Origin: Micromonospora vinacea
GTDB taxonomy: Bacteria > Actinomycetota > Actinomycetes > Mycobacteriales > Micromonosporaceae
Direction: 5' to 3'
Length of the DNA: 64,000 nt
NCBI RefSeq assembly: GCF_015751785.1
Contig: NZ_JADOTY010000001.1
Span: forward strand, 1,364,001-1,428,000
The notes below the pieces were generated by a model. It did not search any database and had not been told where the DNA came from. It saw nothing but the letters and a program-made list of their open reading frames with translations. The translations under genes were made by a program, and so were the position numbers. The first letter of the stretch is position 1, and every line of letters starts with the position of its first letter. Below are positions 24,805-33,537 of the stretch, piece after piece.

Positions 24805-25632
24805 TTACAGCCCGAGCAGCTCGCGGGCCTCGGTGGTGGTCAGCGGCGGGCGCTGAGCGAGCTGGGCGAAACCCACCGCGCGAGCGACCAGCTGCATGTT
24901 GGACTCCACCGGGCGGCCCTTCGCGTACGTCACGGTGTCCTCCATGCCGACACGCAGGTGCCCGCCGGTCGACAGCGAGGCCAGCAGCACCGCGATGGTG
25001 CTCCGACCGACGCCGGTGGCCGAGAAGGTGGTGCCCTCGGGCAGGTCCCGCAGCATCCGGTGGGCCGCGACCAGGGTCTCGGTGGTGCCCGGCATACCGC
25101 CCGGCACGCCCATCACGAAGTCGACGTGTACGTGCCCGCCGGCCGGCAGGCCGTACCTGCCGAGCAACCGCTGCAACGCGGACAGGTGGCCCAGGTCGAA
25201 GATCTCGTACTCCGGCACGATCCCGCGCTCCTGCATCCGGGTGTGCAGGTCGACGATGAACTCCCAGCGGTTGAGGAAGACGTCGTCGCCGAAGTTGACA
25301 GTGCCCATGGTGCAGGAGGCCATGTCCGGACGGGCGTCGAGCACGGCCAGCCGGGCGGCCTCCGGGTCGGTCACCGCGCCGCCGGAGGAGAGCTGCACGA
25401 TCAGGTCGGTGCTCTCCCGCAGCGCCGCCACCGTGTCGGCCAGCCGCACCGGGTCGAGCGTCGGCCGGGCCTCGTCGTCGCGGATGTGGACGTGGATCAC
25501 GGCGGCGCCGAGCGCCTCACACTCCTTGGCGGTGAGCAGCAACTCGTCGAGGGTCACCGGCAGCGCCGGCACCTCCGCCTTGGCCGACTCAGCGCCGGTC
25601 GGGGCCACCGTGATCAACGTCCCTGTCGTCAT
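24805..25632 (-). CDS. BKACE / 3-keto-5-aminohexanoate cleavage family protein
   Basis: A 275-residue (beta/alpha)8 enzyme of the beta-keto acid cleavage family, which splits beta-keto acids with acetyl-CoA using zinc. HVHIRDDEARP near residue 47 and HVHVDFVMGVPGG near 165 supply metal histidines, and the C-terminal glycine-rich GVGRSTIAVL and GGHLRVGMED are typical. The exact keto acid is unknown. TAGGAT ends seven bases before ATG 25632, a leaderless promoter. Confidence 0.87.
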   Translation of the reverse strand: MTTGTLITVAPTGAESAKAEVPALPVTLDELLLTAKECEALGAAVIHVHIRDDEARPTLDPVRLADTVAALRESTDLIVQLSSGGAVTDPEAARLAVLDARPDMASCTMGTVNFGDDVFLNRWEFIVDLHTRMQERGIVPEYEIFDLGHLSALQRLLGRYGLPAGGHVHVDFVMGVPGGMPGTTETLVAAHRMLRDLPEGTTFSATGVGRSTIAVLLASLSTGGHLRVGMEDTVTYAKGRPVESNMQLVARAVGFAQLAQRPPLTTTEARELLGL

Positions 25633-25655
25633 GCCGGCGATCCTAGACGCCCCGC

Positions 25656-26768
25656 TCAGGACGGGTCGATCGCCGCCGCGGTCTCGCCGATCAGCAACGC
25701 CGCGTCGTCCGGGACGTTCCGCTTCAGCACCGCGAGGGCGACCTGACCCAACTCGTGGTGCAGCACGGCGGTGCCGACGAAGCCGACCGCCCGGCCGTCG
25801 AGGGTCACCGGCGTACCGGCCACCGGCGGCTGGTCGGTGGTCACCCCGTCCAGGTGCAGCAGTACGAGGCGACGCGGCGGCCGGCCCATGTTGTGCACCC
25901 GCGCCACCGTCTCCTGCCCCCGGTAGCAACCCTTGTCCAGGTGCACCGCCGGAGCGATCAGGTCGACCTCGGCCGGGATGGTCCGGTGGTCGGTGTCCAC
26001 CCCGACCCGGGGCTGCCGGGCGGCCACCCGGATCGCCTCGTACGCCCAGAGCCCCGCGACCGGCACCCCGGCGCCACGCAACTCCGCCACCACCTGATCC
26101 ATCGCCGACCGGGGCACCAGCAGGTCCACCCCGAGCGGACCACGTCGGGCCCAGCCGCCGATCGGCAGCGGCTTCACGTCGTACCGAGCGCCGGCCCGCT
26201 GTGGCACGGCACCGTGCGCGAACTTCGGACCCGGCACCGCGACCACGTCCGGTGCCGCCAGCCCGGTCACGCCGAGCGTCCCCAGCGCCTCCATGGCCGC
26301 CGGCCCGACCAGCGACAACAGCGCGCGCTCGGCCGTCGCGTCGCGTGGTTCGACCTTGCTGAAGAACCGCATCTTCTCCAGGTAGGTCAGCAGGCCCTCG
26401 GTCGCCCCCGGCTCGGTGTCCAGCCAGGCGGTCTCGCCGTCCTCGGCGACCATGGCGTGCTGCTCGACGTGGCCGTGCGGCGACAGCACCAGCAACTCGG
26501 TGCCCTCCCCCGCGGAGAGCGCAGTCAGGTGCTGCGAGGTGATCGTGTGCAGCCAGCCGGCCCGGTCCTCCCCGGGCACCGCGATGACCCCGCGATGCGA
26601 CCGGTCCACCAGACCCACAGCGGTGTCGAGGGTGCGCTGCTCACGCAGCGGGTCGCCGTAGTGCGCGGCCACCCCCCGCACGCCGACCGCGACGTGCGCC
26701 GGATCCGGCTGGTCGCGGCTGGCCTCGTCGATGCTCTCGACGGCCACCGCACCCGCGATGTCGATCAT
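25656..26768 (-). CDS. folate-binding YgfZ-like protein (GcvT-related)
   Basis: A 370-residue protein of the YgfZ/GcvT family, linked to maintenance of Fe-S enzymes. The diagnostic motif DKGCYRGQE is present (278-286), with the reactive Cys281. The N-terminal half shows the GcvT fold (LDTAVGLVDRSHRGVIAVPG). The start overlaps the Fur-family stop as ATGA, so the two are co-translated, which fits a metal or redox link. Confidence 0.9.
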   Translation of the reverse strand: MIDIAGAVAVESIDEASRDQPDPAHVAVGVRGVAAHYGDPLREQRTLDTAVGLVDRSHRGVIAVPGEDRAGWLHTITSQHLTALSAGEGTELLVLSPHGHVEQHAMVAEDGETAWLDTEPGATEGLLTYLEKMRFFSKVEPRDATAERALLSLVGPAAMEALGTLGVTGLAAPDVVAVPGPKFAHGAVPQRAGARYDVKPLPIGGWARRGPLGVDLLVPRSAMDQVVAELRGAGVPVAGLWAYEAIRVAARQPRVGVDTDHRTIPAEVDLIAPAVHLDKGCYRGQETVARVHNMGRPPRRLVLLHLDGVTTDQPPVAGTPVTLDGRAVGFVGTAVLHHELGQVALAVLKRNVPDDAALLIGETAAAIDPS

Positions 26769-27193
26769 TTCTCGTCCCCGTTCTCGCAGCGTGCGCAGAC
26801 GCCGAAGAGTGACACGTGCCCGATGTCCACCCGGAACCCGCGCTGCGCGGCCAGCTGGTCGGCGAGGGGGCGGAGCAGCTCGGGATCGATCTCGTCGATC
26901 GCGCCGCACTCCCGGCAGACCAGGTGGACGTGTTGGTGTTCACCGGCGGCGTGATAGGTCGGTGAGCCGTGCGACAGGTGCGTGTGGGTGACCAGACCGA
27001 GCCGTTCCAGCAGCTCAAGCGTGCGATAGATGGTGGTGATGTTGACGCCGGCGGCGACCTCCCGGACCGCGGTGTGCACCTGCTCCGGGGTGGCGTGGCC
27101 CAGATCGAGCACCGCCTGGAGGACGAGCTGCCGCTGGGCCGTCAGCCGCAGCCCACGGGCCCGCAGCATTTCCGCGAGGGAGGATTCGGACAC
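26765..27193 (-). CDS. Fur family metalloregulator
   Basis: A 142-residue Fur-superfamily repressor. It has the winged HTH (LRLTAQRQLVLQAVLDLGHA, ITTIYRTLELLERLGLV), the histidine-rich metal loop EHQHVHLVCRECG, and CxxC pairs in CREC and CARC that hold structural zinc. The sub-type (Fe, Zn or other) cannot be told here. TATGAT is six bases before GTG 27191-27193, a leaderless start. It is first in an operon with ygfZ. Confidence 0.9.
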   Translation of the reverse strand: MSESSLAEMLRARGLRLTAQRQLVLQAVLDLGHATPEQVHTAVREVAAGVNITTIYRTLELLERLGLVTHTHLSHGSPTYHAAGEHQHVHLVCRECGAIDEIDPELLRPLADQLAAQRGFRVDIGHVSLFGVCARCENGDEK

Positions 27194-27262
27194 CGTCCGA
27201 TCATAGTTCGGCCACCAGGCTGTTCTCCGCACCGCGATCGATCACCGCTACGCTCGACGGTC

Positions 27263-28141
27263 ATGGTGCTGTCGTCCGTCGGGAAGGTCGCGGCCGACCC
27301 GGCCGCGCGGATCGCCGTTCTGGGCCGCGGCCCGGTGCCGCCCGGCGACCCGGTGCTCCGCGGTGACGACCTCGGGGTGCTGCACGGCGACGGGCTCTTC
27401 GAGACCATGCACCTGCGCGACGGCCAGCCGTGGCTGCGCGACGAACACCTGGCCCGCCTGGCCACGGCGGCCGCCGCCGTCGAGCTTCCCCTGCCCCCCA
27501 CCGCCGCGCTGATCGACCTGCTGGACGAGGTACGAACAGGCTGGCCAGCGCCTGTGGAGGGCGCACTTCGGCTGGTCTGCACCCGAGGCCCGGAGGCCGG
27601 CGGCCCGCCCACTGTCTACGCCACGCTGGCCGAGGTGCCGGCGGCCTCCCGAGCCGCCCGTCGGGACGGAATCACTGTGGCCACCCTGCCGCTGGGGCTG
27701 CCCGCCGCCGCCCGCACCGGGCTGAGCTGGCTGCCGGCCGGCATCAAGTCCACGTCGTACGCGGTCAACAGCGCCGCCCGGCGCTGGGCCCGCCGGGCCG
27801 GCGTGGACGACGTGCTCTGGATCTCCTCAGACGGGTACGCGCTGGAAGGTCCGACCGCCAATGTGGTGTGGCTCACCGACGACACGCTCTGCACGGTGCC
27901 GGCCGCCAGCACCGGCATCCTCGCCGGCACCACAGCGGCCTGGCTGCTCGCCCACGCCACCGAACTGGGCCTGAGCGCCGCCGAGCGGATGGTCACCACC
28001 GCCGAATTGCACGCGGCGGACGGCGTGTGGTTCACCTCGTCACTGCGCGGAGCCGCCGAGGTCCACAGCCTGGACGGGGTCCGTCGGGCACGCTGCCCGC
28101 GCACCCCCGCCCTACAGGCAGTGCTGGGTTACCCCGTCTAA
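27263..28141 (+). CDS. aminotransferase class IV (aminodeoxychorismate lyase-like)
   Basis: A 292-residue fold-type IV PLP enzyme. The PLP lysine is Lys162 in GIKSTSYAVNS, preceded by the family's GLFETM region near 44 and followed by EGPTANVVW and STGILAGTT, which bind the phosphate. This resembles PabC-type lyases that release 4-aminobenzoate for folate, which would fit the folate-binding neighbour, but branched-chain or D-amino-acid transaminases cannot be ruled out. TACGCT is eight bases before ATG 27263. Confidence 0.85.
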   Translation: MVLSSVGKVAADPAARIAVLGRGPVPPGDPVLRGDDLGVLHGDGLFETMHLRDGQPWLRDEHLARLATAAAAVELPLPPTAALIDLLDEVRTGWPAPVEGALRLVCTRGPEAGGPPTVYATLAEVPAASRAARRDGITVATLPLGLPAAARTGLSWLPAGIKSTSYAVNSAARRWARRAGVDDVLWISSDGYALEGPTANVVWLTDDTLCTVPAASTGILAGTTAAWLLAHATELGLSAAERMVTTAELHAADGVWFTSSLRGAAEVHSLDGVRRARCPRTPALQAVLGYPV

Positions 28142-28158
28142 CCAGCCGACCGTCGAGG

Positions 28159-28755
28159 TCAGCCGCCGACCCGGACGAGACGGGCCGACAGGTGCGGGCT
28201 GAGCCCGTGCCCCATGGCGGCCATCTCCTGGGCGTAGAGCAGCGCGCCCTCGACGATGCCGAACAGCCGGTGCCCGCCGGTGACCTCCTTGGCGGTCGGA
28301 GTCCGGATCACCGCGTCGGTGGCGAACTCGACCTGCGTGCCGGTGCGCTTGCCCAGGTGCAGCTCCATCACCCCGGTCGGGGTGGTCAGCAGCGCCTCCA
28401 ACTCGTCGGTCGCCCGCCCGTCCACCAGCACCGGCCGCCACCAGCCGACCTCGCGACCGGCCGGACGGACCGGCTTGCTCTGCTCGTCGAGGATCCAGGC
28501 ACGCGACTCGTAGTGCAGGAACGGTCGGCCATCGTGGCTGATCCGGATCTCCTGCGCGTAGTCGAAGTCGTCGATGGTGGGGAAGCCGCCCTTGCCCCGC
28601 CCGCGCCACAGGCCGATGTACGGCAGCAGGGCATCCAGCGCGGGGTGCAGCTTCGGCCCGACCCGCAGGTCGTGACTCTCCTCGAACGGGTACTCCTCGA
28701 CCGGCGGCGCGTTCAGCCACGGCGGCTGCAGCGGGTTCTCGCTCATCAGCGTCAC
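28159..28755 (-). CDS. FABP-like nitrobindin (peroxynitrite isomerase family)
   Basis: A 198-residue beta-barrel protein of the FABP/THAP4-nitrobindin family; studied members bind heme and isomerise peroxynitrite to nitrate. The GxWxGxG signature is IGLWRGRGKGG (47-57), and GHGLSPHLSARL near the end carries the expected heme-ligand histidines (183/188). GTG 28753-28755 follows GAGAGGA at a good distance and overlaps the stop of a 34-residue membrane peptide (GTGA); ATG 28746 is less well placed. Confidence 0.87.
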   Translation of the reverse strand: MTLMSENPLQPPWLNAPPVEEYPFEESHDLRVGPKLHPALDALLPYIGLWRGRGKGGFPTIDDFDYAQEIRISHDGRPFLHYESRAWILDEQSKPVRPAGREVGWWRPVLVDGRATDELEALLTTPTGVMELHLGKRTGTQVEFATDAVIRTPTAKEVTGGHRLFGIVEGALLYAQEMAAMGHGLSPHLSARLVRVGG

Positions 28756-28856
28756 CAGCGTCCTCTCGAAATGCGTACGGCAAGGTAGACCAGGCCACCG
28801 GCGAGCCCGCCCAGGCCAGCGACCAGCAGGCTGACAAACCCGATCTCGGTAACCAT
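28752..28856 (-). CDS. 34-residue single-span membrane peptide, coupled to nitrobindin
   Basis: A short frame beginning MVTEIGFVSLLVAGLGG and ending VRISRGRW. It has one hydrophobic span (about residues 5-28) and a basic tail, so it should sit in the membrane with the tail in the cytoplasm. TAGGAT (28864-28869 on the minus strand) is seven bases before ATG 28854-28856, a leaderless promoter. Its TGA overlaps the GTG of the nitrobindin gene, and the GAGAGGA ribosome site for that gene lies inside this frame. I recognise no family. The promoter and the coupling make a chance open frame unlikely. Confidence 0.72.
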   Translation of the reverse strand: MVTEIGFVSLLVAGLGGLAGGLVYLAVRISRGRW

Positions 28857-28863
28857 CCCGGCC

Positions 28864-28873
28864 ATCCTATGCT
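28864..28873. promoter_or_regulatory. overlapping divergent -10 boxes
   Basis: Ten bases, ATCCTATGCT, hold TATGCT for the dsrE-like gene (plus strand, six bases before its ATG) and TAGGAT for the small membrane peptide (minus strand, seven bases before its ATG). The two boxes share the central TA, so polymerase could use only one direction at a time. Confidence 0.7.
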
Positions 28874-28879
28874 GGGCCC

Positions 28880-29242
28880 ATGGCCCGCACTCTCGTCGTC
28901 AAGGCCACCGCTGGGGCGGACGCCCCGGAGCGGTGCGCGCAGGCATTCACCGTCGCCGCAACGGCGGTCGCGGCGGGGGTGGACGTCTCACTCTGGCTGA
29001 CCGGTGAGTCGACCTGGTTCGCGCTGCCCGGTCGCGCCCAGCAGTTCGACCTGCCGCACTCCGCGCCCCTGGCCGAGTTGCTGCACGTCATCCTGACCAG
29101 CGGCCGGGTGACCGCCTGCACGCAGTGCGCGGCCCGACGGGAGATCGGCCCGGACGACGTCCTCCCCGGGGTCCGGATCGCCGGTGCCGCGGTCTTCGTC
29201 GAGGAGGCGTTGGCCGAGGGCGCGCAGGCGCTCGTCTACTGA
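28880..29242 (+). CDS. DsrE-family protein
   Basis: A 120-residue DsrE/F-like protein. The fold is recognisable from LVVKATAGADAPERC at the N-terminus and the late CTQCAARREIG segment, whose cysteines could carry sulfur; family members act as sulfur carriers. A specific partner is not evident. TATGCT lies six bases before ATG 28880, so the mRNA is probably leaderless. Confidence 0.83.
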   Translation: MARTLVVKATAGADAPERCAQAFTVAATAVAAGVDVSLWLTGESTWFALPGRAQQFDLPHSAPLAELLHVILTSGRVTACTQCAARREIGPDDVLPGVRIAGAAVFVEEALAEGAQALVY

Positions 29243-29321
29243 CCGCACGGCGGCGCCGGGTCGATCCGAGCGGAGTGCCGATACCGACCCGACATCTCGG
29301 ACGGCTGCCTACGATTCGGAT

Positions 29322-29702
29322 GTGACCGAGGCGGCGGAGAGTTTCTTCGAAGCACTACCGTCGCGCGCTCCCGACGTGCTGGGTGGCCTGGCCGACGGCA
29401 CCCTCCAGATCGACCTCGGCGAGGACCACCGCACCGAACACTGGCGGGTCCGGATGCGGCCCGGGTCGGTGCAGGTCAGCCGAGGGCGTGGCCCGGCCGA
29501 CGCCATCTGGTACAGCGGCGCCGCCCTCTTCGACCGGCTGATCAGCGGCGAGGCCCAGGCGGTCGCGGCGGTGCTGCGCAACGAGAGCACGTTCAGCGGG
29601 AACGTGGTGCTCTTCCTCGCCTTCCGCCGGTTCTTTCCGAACCCGCCCGGCACCCGCGACCCCCGCGAAACGGCCCGTCGAGCAGCCGGGCGACTCAGGT
29701 GA
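29322..29702 (+). CDS. SCP2 sterol-binding domain-like protein
   Basis: A 126-residue protein that fits the SCP2 lipid-binding fold: GTLQIDLGEDHRTEHWRVRM, ADAIWYSGAALFDRLISGEA and a final helix. The ligand is unknown. TACGAT (29310-29315) is six bases before GTG 29322. The stop overlaps the debranching-enzyme start (GTGA), so the two are translated together, an unexplained pairing. Confidence 0.78.
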   Translation: MTEAAESFFEALPSRAPDVLGGLADGTLQIDLGEDHRTEHWRVRMRPGSVQVSRGRGPADAIWYSGAALFDRLISGEAQAVAAVLRNESTFSGNVVLFLAFRRFFPNPPGTRDPRETARRAAGRLR

Positions 29703-31753
29703 AGGACCTCGTCAGCATTCTGGACGGCAACACCTTCCTGGTCAGCGACCGGCGTGGGGACGTCGAACCGTCCTACGACTTCCCCACCGGGCTGTTCTCC
29801 TTCGACACCCGCTTCCTGTCCACCTGGGTGCTCACCCTGGACGGCGAACGGCTGCACGCCCTCTCCGTCGACGATGCCGAGTCGTACCGCACCAAGTTCT
29901 TTCTCGCCCCCGGCGAACCCACGCACTATCTGGACGCCAAGGCGTCGGTGATCCGCAGCCGGGCGATCGTGGGCAGCTTCGAGGAGGAGCTGACAGTGCT
30001 GAACCACCTCGGCGCGGAGCTCGAGTGCACCGTCCGGATCGAGATGGGGGCCGACTTCGCCGACCTGTTCGAGATCAAGAACTCTCGGCAGAAGCGGGGC
30101 CGGACCACAGTCACTGTCGCCGAGAAAGAGCTGCGGCTGACCTACCGGCGGGAGGCGTTCCACCGCGAGACAGTGGTCCGCACCACAGCGCCGGCCCAGG
30201 TCGACCACACCGGAATGACCTTCCGGATCCGGATCGCCCGCAACGGCAGGTGGACCACCCGGCTGCACGTGTCAAGCGTCGTCTTCGGGGCCCGGGGCGA
30301 GGACATCCGGGCCACCCTCCCGTACGGCGGCAGCCGCAGCGCGGACGCCATCCGGGCCGAACAGCAGGAGCTGATCGACAGGGCGCCGAAGCTCGGCTGC
30401 GACTGCGAGCCGCTGGCCGGGGCGTACCGGCGCAGCCTCAACGACCTGGCCGCGCTGCGCTACGAGTCGATCGCCCTGGGCGTACGGCTGATCGCCGCCG
30501 GACTGCCCTGGTTCATGACCCTGTTCGGCCGGGACAGCATCATCACCTCGTTGCAGGTGCTGCCGTTCCTGCCGGAGCTGGTCCCGCCGACCATCCTGAT
30601 GCTGGCCGGACTACAGGGGCACCGGGTGGACGACTTCCGGGACGAGGAACCCGGCAAGATCCTGCACGAGCTGCGGTACGGCGAGACCGCCGGCTTCGAG
30701 GAGCAGCCCCACTCGCCGTACTACGGGTCGGCCGACTCGACTCCCCTGTTCATCATCCTGCTCGACGAGTACGAGCGGTGGACCGGTGACGCCGCACTCG
30801 TCCGCAAGCTGGAGCCGCAGGTCCGCGCGGCGTTGCGGTGGATCGACACGTACGGTGACCTGCTCGGCACCGGCTACCTCTGGTACCAGACCCGCAACCC
30901 GGAGACCGGCCTGCAGAACCAGTGCTGGAAGGACTCCTGGGACGCCATCTCGTACGCCGACGGTCAGCTGCCCGGGTTCCCCCGGGCCACCTGCGAGTTG
31001 CAGGGCTACGCGTACGACGCGAAGATCCGGGCCGCCCGGCTGGCTCGGACGTTCTGGAACGACCCGGAGTTCGCCGACGAGCTGGAGCAGCAGGCCGCCG
31101 ACCTCAAACGGCGGTTCGACCGCGACTTCTGGATCGCCGACCGGGAGCACTACGCGCTCGCGCTGGACGCCGACGGCCGGCAGGTGGACGCGCTGACCTC
31201 GAACATCGGGCACCTGCTGTGGAGCGGCATCGTGGACGAGTCGCGCGCCGGCAAAGTGGTCGAGCACCTGCTCGGGCCACGACTGTTCTCCGGCTGGGGG
31301 GTGCGGACCCTCGCCACGGACGAGGGGCGGTACAACCCGATCGGCTACCACGTGGGGACGGTCTGGCCGTTCGACAACTCGATCATCGCCTGGGGGTTGT
31401 GGCGGTACGGCTTCCGGGAGGAGGCCGGGCTGCTCTGCGACACGATGCTGGCGGCGTCCCGCTACTTCGAGGGTCGGCTGCCGGAGGCGTTCGCCGGCTA
31501 CGCCCGGGACCTCACCGACTACCCGGTGGAGTACCCGACCGCGTGCAGCCCGCAGGCCTGGTCGACCGGCACCCCACTGCTGCTGCTGCGGGTGATGCTG
31601 GGGTTGGAGCCGCAGGGCGAGCACCTGATCATCGACCCGGCCGTGCCACCGGGGATGGGCCGGGTCGAGCTGCTGGACATCCCCGGCCGGTGGGGCATGG
31701 TCGACGCGTTGGGCCGCAGCCGGGAACCGGAGGACCAGCCGGACAAGGGCTGA
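29699..31753 (+). CDS. amylo-alpha-1,6-glucosidase family (glycogen debranching-like) protein
   Basis: A 684-residue protein with an N-terminal beta-rich GDE_N-type domain (about 5-215, beginning VSILDGNTFLVSDRRGDVEP) and an (alpha/alpha)6 barrel related to glucoamylase and debranching enzymes (about 250-660), including LPWFMTLFGRDSIITSLQVL and YHVGTVWPFDNSIIAWGLWR, where acidic residues should be catalytic. It probably acts on alpha-glucan branches in the cytoplasm; no signal peptide is visible. Confidence 0.88.
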   Translation: MKDLVSILDGNTFLVSDRRGDVEPSYDFPTGLFSFDTRFLSTWVLTLDGERLHALSVDDAESYRTKFFLAPGEPTHYLDAKASVIRSRAIVGSFEEELTVLNHLGAELECTVRIEMGADFADLFEIKNSRQKRGRTTVTVAEKELRLTYRREAFHRETVVRTTAPAQVDHTGMTFRIRIARNGRWTTRLHVSSVVFGARGEDIRATLPYGGSRSADAIRAEQQELIDRAPKLGCDCEPLAGAYRRSLNDLAALRYESIALGVRLIAAGLPWFMTLFGRDSIITSLQVLPFLPELVPPTILMLAGLQGHRVDDFRDEEPGKILHELRYGETAGFEEQPHSPYYGSADSTPLFIILLDEYERWTGDAALVRKLEPQVRAALRWIDTYGDLLGTGYLWYQTRNPETGLQNQCWKDSWDAISYADGQLPGFPRATCELQGYAYDAKIRAARLARTFWNDPEFADELEQQAADLKRRFDRDFWIADREHYALALDADGRQVDALTSNIGHLLWSGIVDESRAGKVVEHLLGPRLFSGWGVRTLATDEGRYNPIGYHVGTVWPFDNSIIAWGLWRYGFREEAGLLCDTMLAASRYFEGRLPEAFAGYARDLTDYPVEYPTACSPQAWSTGTPLLLLRVMLGLEPQGEHLIIDPAVPPGMGRVELLDIPGRWGMVDALGRSREPEDQPDKG

Positions 31754-31772
31754 CCCGAGCGGGCCGCCCTGC

Positions 31773-32636
31773 TCAGCCCGGGCAGCCGACGGTGGCGGCC
31801 AGTCGGGTGGCGTCCGGGCTGATCTCGGCCAGCACCGTGACGGCACCGCTGCGGTACGCGTACACCGGGGGTTGGTCCAGCAGTGGGGCGTTGCCGGCCA
31901 GCGGGGCGAGTGCGGCCGTCGAGGCCGCCGGGCCGGAACCGTTCGCGGACCACGCGGTGCGGGCGACCCCGCCGCCCGGGCAGGGCGCGGTGACCAGCTC
32001 CGACGCGGCGTCACCCGGCCGGTCGAGTGCCAGCAGCGCGGCGGTCAGCGCGGCGGTCTCCGGGCCGGCAGCGGTGGCCGGGGACGGCGTGTAGCCGGCG
32101 CCGACCGGCCGGCAACCGGTGTCGACGACCAGTCGCACCCGGCCGTCGACTGTCGGCCGACCCTCGACGGCCACGAAGTCTCCGGCGTCGGCACGTAGCT
32201 CCGGGCCGTCCACCCCGGGCCCGACCCCGGCGCGCCAGCTCGCCGGCAGCCGGTCAGCGATGCCGGCCAGCACGGCCCGCTCGTCACCGGTGGCCGCGAG
32301 CACCCCGACCTCGCGTCGCAGCCTCGCCCCGTCCTCGAACGGGGTGACCCGGCAGCCGGACGCGATCCGCGCCGGGCCCAGTTCCAGCAGACCGGCGGCA
32401 CCCGCCGCGCGGGCCAATTCGCCGACCGCCCGGTCGACCACCGGGCCGGCCTGATCGAGGGAACGCTGTTCGCGCACTGTCGGCGGGTCGTCCCGCACCG
32501 ACACCCAGGTGAGCCCGGCCAGCAACACGGCCCAGGCCACTGTCACGGCCAGCAGCCAACGCCGCCGCGACCGGGCCGGCGCCGGCGCGGCGGGGCCGGC
32601 CGAAGAGGCCCAACCCGTCTGGACAGCACCGCTCAC
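31773..32636 (-). CDS. hypothetical single-span membrane protein
   Basis: A 287-residue protein of unknown family. Residues 1-25 are Ala/Pro/Arg-rich and cytoplasmic, one membrane span follows (WLLAVTVAWAVLLAGLTWVS, about 27-46), and the rest should be outside the membrane. Three or more cysteines (SGCRVTPF, DTGCRPVG, APCPGGG, VGCPG) may form disulfides. It converges with the debranching gene. GTG 32634-32636 is the earliest reasonable start. Confidence 0.7.
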   Translation of the reverse strand: MSGAVQTGWASSAGPAAPAPARSRRRWLLAVTVAWAVLLAGLTWVSVRDDPPTVREQRSLDQAGPVVDRAVGELARAAGAAGLLELGPARIASGCRVTPFEDGARLRREVGVLAATGDERAVLAGIADRLPASWRAGVGPGVDGPELRADAGDFVAVEGRPTVDGRVRLVVDTGCRPVGAGYTPSPATAAGPETAALTAALLALDRPGDAASELVTAPCPGGGVARTAWSANGSGPAASTAALAPLAGNAPLLDQPPVYAYRSGAVTVLAEISPDATRLAATVGCPG

Positions 32637-32709
32637 CCGGCCATGGTGTCACGCGCCCGCCGCCCGGCCGGCGGCGGAGGCGTCCGGCAGGGCCGGGGGC
32701 GGCCGTGGG

Positions 32710-33249
32710 TCAGCGGTCGTTCCGCCGGGGCGGCGGGTCGAGTCGATAGCCGACCCCTCGCACGGTGTGCACCTGCGGCCCGCCCGGCAGGCCCCGCAAC
32801 CTGCGGCGAAGCCGCTTGATCGTGGACTGGAGCGCTGCGGTGTCCGCACCACCCAGCGCGGAGGCGCAGAGCTGTTCGTAGCTCCACACCGCCAGCGGCG
32901 GGCCGATGAGCAGGACGAGCAGCTCCCGTTCGGTGGGGGTCAGTGGGAGCGGCTCGCCACGCCAGGTGACCTGGTGTCCGGCCCGGTCGACGACCAGCTC
33001 ACCCCACTCCACCAGACCCCGCGCCTCCACCCTTGGGGGGACCGGCCTGACGGCCGGCGCCGGGGCACTCGGCGACGAGAACAGCAGTGCCCGTAACTGG
33101 ACCAGGTCTTCGCAGCTCACCACCTGACCAACCCCGTCGAGCTGTCGCCGCACCCGCTCAAGCATCAGGGCATCCGCACTGACGCAGACGATGATCGGAA
33201 CCCTTTGACCGGACGACACGTCGCCGTCCGCACCAACCGTGATCTCCAC
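32710..33249 (-). CDS. OmpR/PhoB-type winged-helix regulator with a degenerate receiver
   Basis: A 179-residue protein. The C-terminal half is a clear OmpR-type DNA-binding domain (LPLTPTERELLVLLIGPP, then STIKRLRRRLRG, HTVRGVGYRLDPP). The N-terminal part, starting VEITVGADGDVSS, is only about 75 residues and lacks the acidic pair and phospho-acceptor Asp of a receiver, so it is unlikely to be phosphorylated. GTG 33247-33249 resembles the start of glnR (GTGGAGATC) but has no clear ribosome site; the start is uncertain. Confidence 0.72.
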   Translation of the reverse strand: MEITVGADGDVSSGQRVPIIVCVSADALMLERVRRQLDGVGQVVSCEDLVQLRALLFSSPSAPAPAVRPVPPRVEARGLVEWGELVVDRAGHQVTWRGEPLPLTPTERELLVLLIGPPLAVWSYEQLCASALGGADTAALQSTIKRLRRRLRGLPGGPQVHTVRGVGYRLDPPPRRNDR

Positions 33250-33537
33250 TCCTAGATAGTGACGCACGCCAATGGATCTGATTGGACCGCCCGCGCTGTT
33301 GGCAACACAAAGATTTCTCCCGATTACCACAGGACGCACCCGCTCGCGCCCCGCATCGCCGCATCACTCACAACCAGTGTCGTGGAACCGACACCAGCGC
33401 AACCGAAGGGCGGGTGCCATCGATTGACGTTGGGTAGTGGACTAGTGACGCGAGGATCCGTAACGCGGTCCGCGTCGTCGGAGGGAGGCACTAGGGTGAC
33501 GCCAACAGCGACGTCGTCGACGGCGAGAGGACCAGCA
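33250..33537. other. A+T-richer leader region of the 33.5-34.5 kb gene pair
   Basis: No gene seen. The stretch is visibly less G+C-rich than its surroundings. It holds a TTGACG box (33426 or so) that could be a -35 for the downstream pair and a second possible GTG start (33496) behind GGAGG. It marks the left border of a compositionally odd pocket that ends near the terminator at 34476. Confidence 0.5.
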
